This document shows positions 57,013 to 64,000 of a stretch of 64,000 nt of DNA, piece by piece. Numbering within the stretch: position 1 is the stretch's first letter; each line of letters begins with the position of its first letter. The stretch comes from Serpula lacrymans var. lacrymans S7.9 (Eukaryota; Basidiomycota; Agaricomycetes; Boletales; Serpulaceae): assembly GCF_000218685.1 (NCBI RefSeq), contig NW_006763294.1:3011506-3075505 (forward strand), in the 5' to 3' direction. A program made the position numbers and the translations under genes. The notes beneath the pieces are model-generated. The model was not told the origin of the DNA. It did no database searches and saw only the letters and a program-made list of their open reading frames with translations.

Positions 57013-60000
57013 TCAATGGAAGTCGCACAAGTGAGTTGGACATTTAACAAGACTAAGTAAAGCTGCACATAAAGGCAACATCATCATTAATATTATATCA
57101 AAGGCCTGATGATCTATGAATTTATTGACATAAAATGAACTGAAGCTATCAAGGGAATTATGACAGGCAACATCCGGGTCAATAAATTCTTCCCCAAATA
57201 TTGGAAGTAGATGGGCAGCCCAAAGAACACAATCTAAGTGAATGATTTCCACTAATGGAGAGTTATCTTCATTGAAGTCCGGTTGAATTTTGTACATGCC
57301 TGTGAGATTATCAGGCATGTTGTCAACCTTTGAAAACCATCGCACAAGTGCACAAGGATAGTAAACACCCTCAAACAAGAAAGAAACAAAAGCCAGGATC
57401 CAGACAACATCCAGTCCTTGCATGCCTTGAAGACTAGGATCTCGCTCGACAAAGACACAGTCATGTTGAGGACCACCCCCACGCCGAGATGGTACTGCTC
57501 TGAGGATCTCGCACCTCATACAACTGATGCCACTGGGGTCACAAGGTGCATAGTAGTATGCAGTAGTGGAGTGGAAGACTGAGACTTGGCCATCGGAGTA
57601 TGGACAAAGCAAAAGGGGAATATCATGTGAGGATGGAGCATTCACATTGTCAAGATGGATCTGGTCAAACAGAAATCGCCGTATTAAATTGGGGAGGTCA
57701 GGTTGGTTGATTTGATGACCTAGTTGAGCAGTGTGCTGTGCATATCCCAATTCTGTTGGATTCACGAGTGAAATGTAAGCTGGTAAGCAGGATATGGGGA
57801 TGTGGTACTCACATCGTCATCTTCCTAGTTCTACATGGCTAGTAGTTGTGCGTCCTGGTACAGGGCCGCCCTCATTATGGTTGCCATTAACAGCATTTGA
57901 GTCAGTGTTGGCATTGATCATGAGCTGATGATGGCCGGGAACATCTGGTAAGAAAGAGTAAATTATTGAAAATGTCAGTAAAACCATGCCAAGGATAGAA
58001 AAATATGATAAAAACCTAGCAAGCCAGCCTGGATATATGTATCAGAGAGAACCGTACCAGATAACATCCCTCGGCTGGTGAAGGAAATCCGGGATGCTGC
58101 AAGTTTATCTAGCCTCTGGTTAATAAGTAGCATTTGGCCGAGGGCTTTGTTCTTGCTCGAGCGACACCAGGGCTTCTTAACAGCCTGAATGTGCTTTGAT
58201 TCAGTAATTGATGAACAAAGTCCATTTGGGGCACCAAACACTTGAATGAGGCGGTAGTAGTGCGTCATTGAGTGCTGACGCGGTAGAGAAAACCTGGTTG
58301 GCCTGACACCAAGATTTTGAAATATTGTTTGGTATCGATGAAATTTGCTGAGGGTGTCTTGTATCTTTGCTAGTGTATTTGTGTCATGGACATCACGTCG
58401 GACTAGATAGTAGAATTCCAGGAATGCACACAATGTGCGTACTATGTCAGGGGGGACATGTCCTTCAATGGCTGGAAGGTAAACCTAGTATTATTTCAGT
58501 GGATATGTAATTACAATTGTAAAGTAGTTTTGCACCTTCATTAGTGCTTTTGATTCGTCTCCAGTCCACTGTTTGAATCCATGGCCTTGAGGGAAGCGGC
58601 GCAAACCTGAAAAATAAGGTGCCGAAGCAATTCTAACCAGTGTTCATTAGCTAGTCTATATATAAAAATAACCACAAAGGCAACATACCTTTGGTCAATA
58701 TCGTCTAGTATTTCGTTTGCACGAGTTGAGCTATAATTTTGTGTGATATATTCTTCGACCCAGGTGACTAGATGATCCTTGAAGGTACCCTTGATGAACT
58801 GATGAAGTAAGTCGGGAGCCAAGAGCTCATTAATATCAGCGCGTGGAAAGTCATTGGTAAAAGACTTAGAGGAACCGGACAAGTTATATTAAAGATCAGA
58901 TAATACATTGAAAACATGAGAGAGAACTTACTACCAGGTCCCCTACAATGCCATACTCATCCCATAATACACCTAAATCTAAACAATTGACAAGGGCTTC
59001 TATATGCTCTTCTGAACGTCTTTTGCCTTCTCCATCAAGGTTGGTTGGTAGCGCTGTACAGCTGATTGATAAATGTTTGAGCATGAATTACTATATGAGG
59101 ATTAAACTGGACTTACCGTGGACACCATCCCTGGACAATACGAGCCGGCAATGCTTGTTCTGGGTAATCAGCTATATATGGTCCAAGCCCCAAAATGACT
59201 CGTCGGAGATGTTGATCAGGGCATCGTGCTACCTTGGGACTGGTCATTCCTGGCCAAATATCCTGAAGGATAAAAGCTAATGATGTATGGAAAAGTTGGC
59301 GGCGGAACTTGCAGAACTTATCATTATTGCTGTATTTCTTGTCGGCTAATAGGTTTTTGAGTATGCACAATAATTAAACATAGTAGAGGACTTACTTTTT
59401 GGGATGGCCAAACATCCTACTAATACAACGCCGTTTTTGTGGGCACAACGAACATTGTTATGAATGTTTCCAATTGAAAGATAGAGTGGATAATATTTGT
59501 TCTGTCTAGTTGCAACTGAGACAGTGGTCTTATCACTCCCAAGAATTACAGGGACTAACATGGAACCGTGAGTTTGTGGATCCTCTGCTATTTTGTCAGC
59601 CTGTTTCCAGGCCCAGCTGCCAGACATGAAGTTCCGCCATTTCTGTTTTCCATCGTGATCAAACTCCCTCAATGGTGTGTAGTCGACTTCATTCTTGAAT
59701 TCTGGGTTTTCAAGGATATTATGCACCAGTCCACGGGGCGAACGGAACCACACATCAAAAGATTGAGACATCCATGGAGGGGTATCCATTTGAGGCATTT
59801 GACCACTGTAAGACAATGAAAACAATTGCCAGGGAATGCCGCCAATAGGTGTGGAGTCTATTGTATTGTATAAATCAGTATGGTCAGTAAAAGGTATGGT
59901 GTTCTCGTTGAATAGTTCGTTTTTCACAATCAATGCCTTCCAGAGGTCTAATAATGTGTCTATATGGCCCGCTGACATCTCCTCCTTTCTATACAGAAAC

Positions 60001-60980
60001 TCTGAAGTCTAAAATGAAACCCGATCCTGGTACGGTGTCCAATCATTAAGTGGAGGCTATGGGGCAGGTGGCACTGGTGTTACAATAACACAATTTTCGG
60101 ACCTTTCCTTTGATTTTCATTCTCCGCTTTAACCTTTTACTATAGTTTACACTCCGTGCCATACGGCACTTTCCTTTTTTGTTCTAACTCCACCTTCTCG
60201 CACAGCGCTACCTTTATTCTTCTTTTAGACTCAAACTCTCTCACACGCAGTGGAGCTGGTCACACGGACTGCACCCTCTGACATTATCAGCCACTGCCTT
60301 TATCAACTGTACAGTACATAGGTACAAACACTCTGTATTAGTATAAATACCCCAATAGATCAAGGAGACTCCTCAGCAAGTCCTCCTGTTGTATACCAAC
60401 AAACTCTCTGCAGCTTAAGGGGTAACCACTCCCTCATCACTACCTTTATAGTGTGTTCCTGTGTGTGCCAGAGTAACTAACTCTTGGTTGTTACAACTGG
60501 TACATTTGCTGGCAAAGTGTTGCCGAGTTTGTTACATGGCTTGCCTGTGGGGTGGATGTAACGAAGAGTCACAGAAGCACAGTTTTGGGACGCACCATCA
60601 ATTAAAGGATGATACTCAAATTCAGAAGTCCTAGGACACTCTACATCCCAGTCTGCTGCAATTTTGTCAGGTTCCACCACAGAAATGTCTTCATCATCAT
60701 GTTGTTCCCTTTTAGGAGTGTCTTCATTATGACCTCCATTTTAATCAACTACCATAGTGGGATGAGTAGCTCTACTGCTTCACCAAAGTGGAATGTGAGC
60801 AGAGCATAGATGATTTGTCCTCCCTGAGAGATTCCGAAACCAGTGATTGCATCCTGCAAAGTGGCAAGGAAGAAGACGTTGAGGATTATGATGGGACTGT
60901 GTTTGTGGGATAGGTGGGACCATTGAAAGGCTGCCAGTATGAGATGCTGAGTGTGAATGAGTGAGCCGCAATACCTACAA
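57013..60980 (-). pseudogene. Plavaka-type transposase, unit 2, split by a solo L1
   Basis: DNA transposase with an expected RNase H-like core. Minus-strand order: C2H2 finger CHFAGCNHWFRNLSGRTNH (60870-60800); solo L1 (60078-60495); LYNTIDSTPIGGIPWQLF and SMLVPVILGSDKTTVSVATR with YYPLYLSIGNIHNNVR (59978-59346); YIADYPEQALPARIVQGW; ELLAPDLLHQFIKGTFKDHL (58882-58541); SLPRQHSMTHYYRLIQVFGA and SSITESKHIQAVKKPW (58433-57975); C-terminal CVFVERDPSLQGMQGLDVV, YYPCALVRWFSKVDN and FYVNKFIDHQAF (57765-57013). Exons are separated by short introns; the frame is mostly open, better preserved than unit 1. The LTR insertion is the main visible break. Confidence 0.85.
60078..60495 (+). repeat. Solo L1 LTR inside Plavaka unit 2
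   Basis: 418 bp with a perfect 5-bp duplication ACTGG (60073-60077 and 60496-60500). Very similar to the 3' LTRs of copies A and C, so a recent insertion. Confidence 0.95.
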
Positions 60981-61105
60981 GTATCGTGAGACTGGTGCTC
61001 TTTGCATAAAACTGGAATCTTCAGAGACTCATGTCAACTCTTCATATTCTACCACTTTGCAAGTCCTGACTTGGATGACTCAACAGCTTATCATCAATTA
61101 GCCAT
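60981..61105. promoter_or_regulatory. Divergent intergenic region of Plavaka unit 2
   Basis: About 130 bp between the transposase N-terminal finger exon and the partner-gene ATG at 61106. The equivalent in unit 1 is about 33461-33639. A shared bidirectional promoter is inferred from position only; no motif is identified. Confidence 0.4.
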
Positions 61106-63446
61106 ATGTCTCGCCCAAATACACATGCAAAAAATGCTCACCAGCATCCTGGTCAAATTATCTTGGATGCGCAGTCTAAAAGACAATCTTGTGCCGAAGT
61201 TGAAGAAGAAAAGGTTAGGAAGAGGATAACACGCGAAGAAGTTGAGCTTGGAACTCGAGCAGCACTTGAGCCCATTGCAACTGTTGAGAGTAGGCAGGCG
61301 AGAGAGGACAATGACATGCATATGCACATGTTACCACCATCTCAGTGGCGTATCATCCGTCGTGAGAGTACTCAGACAGTCCCTGACAGTGAAGAAGAAA
61401 GGAAAAAATCAGATCCACTTGAAGGATTTGATATGGAAGGGATAGGCCGGCATTGACATGGAACAAGAGACACTACCTTATCATTACTATCCCATTCCAG
61501 CCACCGGTGAGGAGCCTGTGATCAACAAGTCCTTCCCACTAGTCGACAAATCTGAGCTCGAACTTGGAAATCCTAACCTGGCTGTTAATGATGAAGAAGA
61601 CACTATCAGCATATCCAGTGAGGAGGAGAGTTGACCTAGGAAAAAGAAAAAGGTGGGTGTTTGACAGACCATCAAGGTGCTGCAAAAGCAGCCTGCTGCT
61701 GTGGGGACAAAACAAAACTCCAAGTCAATGGTTCATCAGATAAACGCCTGGCTAAGAACATGAGGCCTGATGGGAAACAGAAGTCACACAGCAGGTTTGT
61801 AATACTTCTTTGGTTTTGATACACACCATCACTGATTTCCTATTACAAATTTTGCTACATGATGCTTGTCCTCACTGAAACTATCTTAATGTACCATGAC
61901 CTCAGAACATTGGAGCCTGAAGAAATCCACAAGCCAGCCGGCATTGAAAGATGGGCCAACAAGGTCCCTGCACGGTTAGCCACCAGAAATAGCAGGATTG
62001 CTACCACATCAAATTTGACGTCATCCGGACCAACCCAAAATTTACTGGTTCATTCATGTTCAACCTTAGGGACATTGACACCTAGCCAATCCGCTACAAC
62101 AAAGTTCAACAAGCTACATACAGACACAAGTAAAGTGGAGCTCAAACCAAGGATGAAGAGGAGACTGAGTATCAGGAAGGGGGGTTTGAAGATGAAGATG
62201 AGATAGAAGGACGTGAGGCTATGGTTGGAAAAAAGTGGACAACAGCATCAGTACATCAATCAATTGCTAATTGATCTATTAACGAACCTTTGATTAACAG
62301 AGCATGGTAAAGATTGATCGCATAATGTCCCTTGCACCGGTCTCAAAATGCATCAAAGCAGAAAATGGTCGTGCTATTGGTATCAAATCCAAGAACTCCG
62401 ACTTGCCATATGGCTGCCTTGAAGGAGGACAGTGGCGGTCTGTATTTGTGCCAACTTATACAAAATGGCTTGGTACAACCAATAATCCATGGTGCACCAC
62501 TGACAATGCAGCCTTATCAGCTTTACAGACAACCTGGGAAAGAGTCTTCCCGGATATCTCATACTCTGTGTCTATTCACGATCCAGTCTATTGTGTAGTA
62601 AGTTTTGTTTTCATTCTCACAATTAGTGTCTAAGCCTCATTTATCCAATAGCTTAGCCAATGCTTCTCTGAATGGTGTGTCGGTTTAGGTGGAGCAGCTA
62701 TAATAATACTTGAGGATTTTTTTAGTAGTGACCCCGAGTTCAATACATATGAGGCACGTCAGGACTTTTCAAAGGCAATGCTCGACCAGCTATATTTCCT
62801 CTACGCTGACACCAGCAATTCATCTGTGAGTCTTCATTTGTATCCACTAATTTATTTCTGACCACTATTCGTCACTCAATCCCACAGCAACTTTGTGGTG
62901 TTTTCCGCTCTGAATTTATTCTACAAACATTTGCATCCCATCTCAACACAATTAGTACTGCAGTTGATATACAAGCACTGGAGCGGGCCAGATCCAAAAC
63001 AGACATTGGAAAATATCCGCCACGGGGTGCATTAGCCATTTGTGCGGCTGCGGTGAGTCTCTTCATAATCAGCTGATTTATCTCTTATCATTATTTAGGT
63101 TGAGCGCGTGTTTACCCTTTGGGCTAAGGCTGATATGCAGTGGGAGCCCATTGATGACACTCACGAAAAGGGCAAAGGTAAACAGGCCCAAGCAATATTG
63201 AAACCGGCACCCAAGCTCAACATGGCCACAGGCAAGGCAACTGGTAGTCATGCAACATTTTCTGATGTTAACTGGGGCCCAAAAACCCGCAGCTATTATG
63301 ACTCCATTTGTAAACTCAAAGATGGCTTGCTGGACAATATTGTGAAGAAGGCTCTTACCTACACAAAGGGGCACCTCAAATTAAAGGAACAAGAGGATAG
63401 CACTGGCCAGTCTATGGACCCCCGGGCTTTTTTGATGGATTTATAG
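61106..63446 (+). pseudogene. Plavaka partner gene, unit 2 (unknown function), nearly intact
   Basis: Head MSRPNTHAKNAHQHPGQIIL followed by a charged coiled-coil-like region, an acidic Ser/Glu linker (DEEDTISISSEEES), a basic PRKKKKVGV patch and a globular C-terminal half: LLPYGC-like GQWRSVFVPTYTKWLG, LSQCFSEWCVGLGGAAIII, FRSEFILQTFASHL, VERVFTLWAKADMQW and HATFSDVNWGPKTRSYYDSI. Introns 62598-62651, 62826-62887 and 63055-63100 (54, 62 and 46 bp) have GTRAGT donors and AG acceptors; an earlier one ends at about 62301. Breaks: a frame change near 61450 and TGA codons near 61634 and 61661 that would be CGA. A basic patch suggests nuclear location. The gene is homologous to 33640-36308. No known domain recognised. 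Confidence 0.68.
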
Positions 63447-64000
63447 GTCATATAAAACACGTTGTGGTTCATTTATGAGTTTATTTTACTAATGCCTCCT
63501 TGCTCAGTTTTTTCTCTGCTTTTCAAGTTATGCATGTGCTTGGCCATGATGTTTTCGGCTTGTTTTTTTTGCATAGTCATTTGTGTGCTTAAATATTTCT
63601 TCCTTCCTTAGGATGGCTTAATACACTTGTTTTATTGTTCCAAGCAGCATCAATTGTTTATAAGGTGACACAAGCTGATTCTAAGTGGAAGACCCTACTT
63701 AATTCCTTCTTGAATTCTGATCTGGCTGCTTGGCGCTTTCTTTACTTGAACAGCTTAGACAGGTATTAAGCACGTTCAAGCAACCACCAAGCAGTCGCGC
63801 ATTTTACTGATGTACCCTGAATGACTGTCTGAGCCGCTAAATGTGGTAGGTGTTTACTTGACAGCCATCTTCGATATTGATGCTTCAGGTTAACCATTAT
63901 GTTTAGCACTTGCTCTCTCAAGCTTTTATCCCAAGGAATATCTTTTGTTCTAAAAATGTTCAGCACAAAGCACATTGCCAAAGCCACGTGTGTTCAACTA
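63447..64000. other. 3' flank of unit 2
   Basis: Mostly unassigned. The candidate right inverted repeat is at 63787-63814. A 73-codon minus-strand frame (63987-63766) overlaps it and may be chance or unrelated debris. Confidence 0.4.
63787..63814 (-). repeat. Candidate right inverted repeat of Plavaka unit 2
   Basis: Partner of 56895-56922 (26 of 28 identical). About 340 bp beyond the partner-gene stop. Confidence 0.45.

Overview
The window looks like a transposon-dense island of a mushroom-forming basidiomycete (Agaricomycetes). The grounds are Plavaka-type transposases, chromodomain Ty3/gypsy elements, 46-63 bp introns with GTRAGT donors, and two decayed host genes of types common there: a GH3 beta-xylosidase and an integral membrane protein. 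I see no intact host gene and no CRISPR array, rRNA operon or convincing functional tRNA. I use these names: L1 = ~416 bp LTR (TGTTAC...GTTACA); L2 = ~697 bp LTR (TGTAAGGACC...GCCTCACA); L3 = ~414 bp LTR (TGTTACAATT...GTTGTCACA); copies A, B and C = three bodies of the L1-flanked chromovirus; D = a second, young chromovirus.

Layout. 1-7.2 kb: L2 remnant, then copy A (+) with a solo L1 inside gag. 7.2-10.5 kb: degenerate repeats W, V, Z and the 645 bp segment X. 10.5-16.4 kb: copy B (-), an almost perfect inverted duplicate of 1-5.9 kb. 15.9-18.2 kb: L2, a solo L1, and a GH3 relic holding a 471 bp hAT-type MITE. 18.2-22.1 kb: mostly unassigned, with one gag fragment of another Ty3 family. 22.1-23 kb: inverted X and a tRNA-like sequence. 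23-33.5 kb: Plavaka transposase (unit 1, -) split by element D (25174-32178; 5-bp target duplication CACTG). 33.6-36.3 kb: divergent partner gene of unit 1 (+). 36.7-39.3 kb: Z and W copies, then a three-deep nest (L1-like relic > solo L3 > 800 bp inverted-repeat element). 39.7-42.8 kb: complete pogo-like element with TA target site, split by a solo L1. 43.7-44.8 kb: membrane-protein relic cut off by copy C. 44.8-50.8 kb: copy C (-). 50.8-54.9 kb: L3 and L2 remnants and a third Plavaka relic (+). 55.4-56 kb: solo LTR in repeat V. 56.9-63.8 kb: Plavaka unit 2 (-) with its divergent partner gene (+), plus a solo L1.

Three things stand out. (1) Plavaka units 1 and 2 each carry the same multi-exon partner gene, divergent from the transposase across a short intergenic gap, with at least one shared intron position and similar exon order; this looks like a two-gene transposon. 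(2) Both chromovirus families end gag with a textbook -1 frameshift heptamer (GGGTTTT in D, GGGAAAA in A/B/C); in D a hairpin begins 5 nt downstream. D also has an extra downstream reading frame ending in tandem zinc knuckles. (3) The first 16.4 kb form a huge inverted repeat, next to a second inverted repeat (X), with a 4-5 bp microhomology at the junction. Many inactivating changes are CGA to TGA, and all four LTR differences in D are CpG/TpG, which points to cytosine methylation and deamination as the main decay process.
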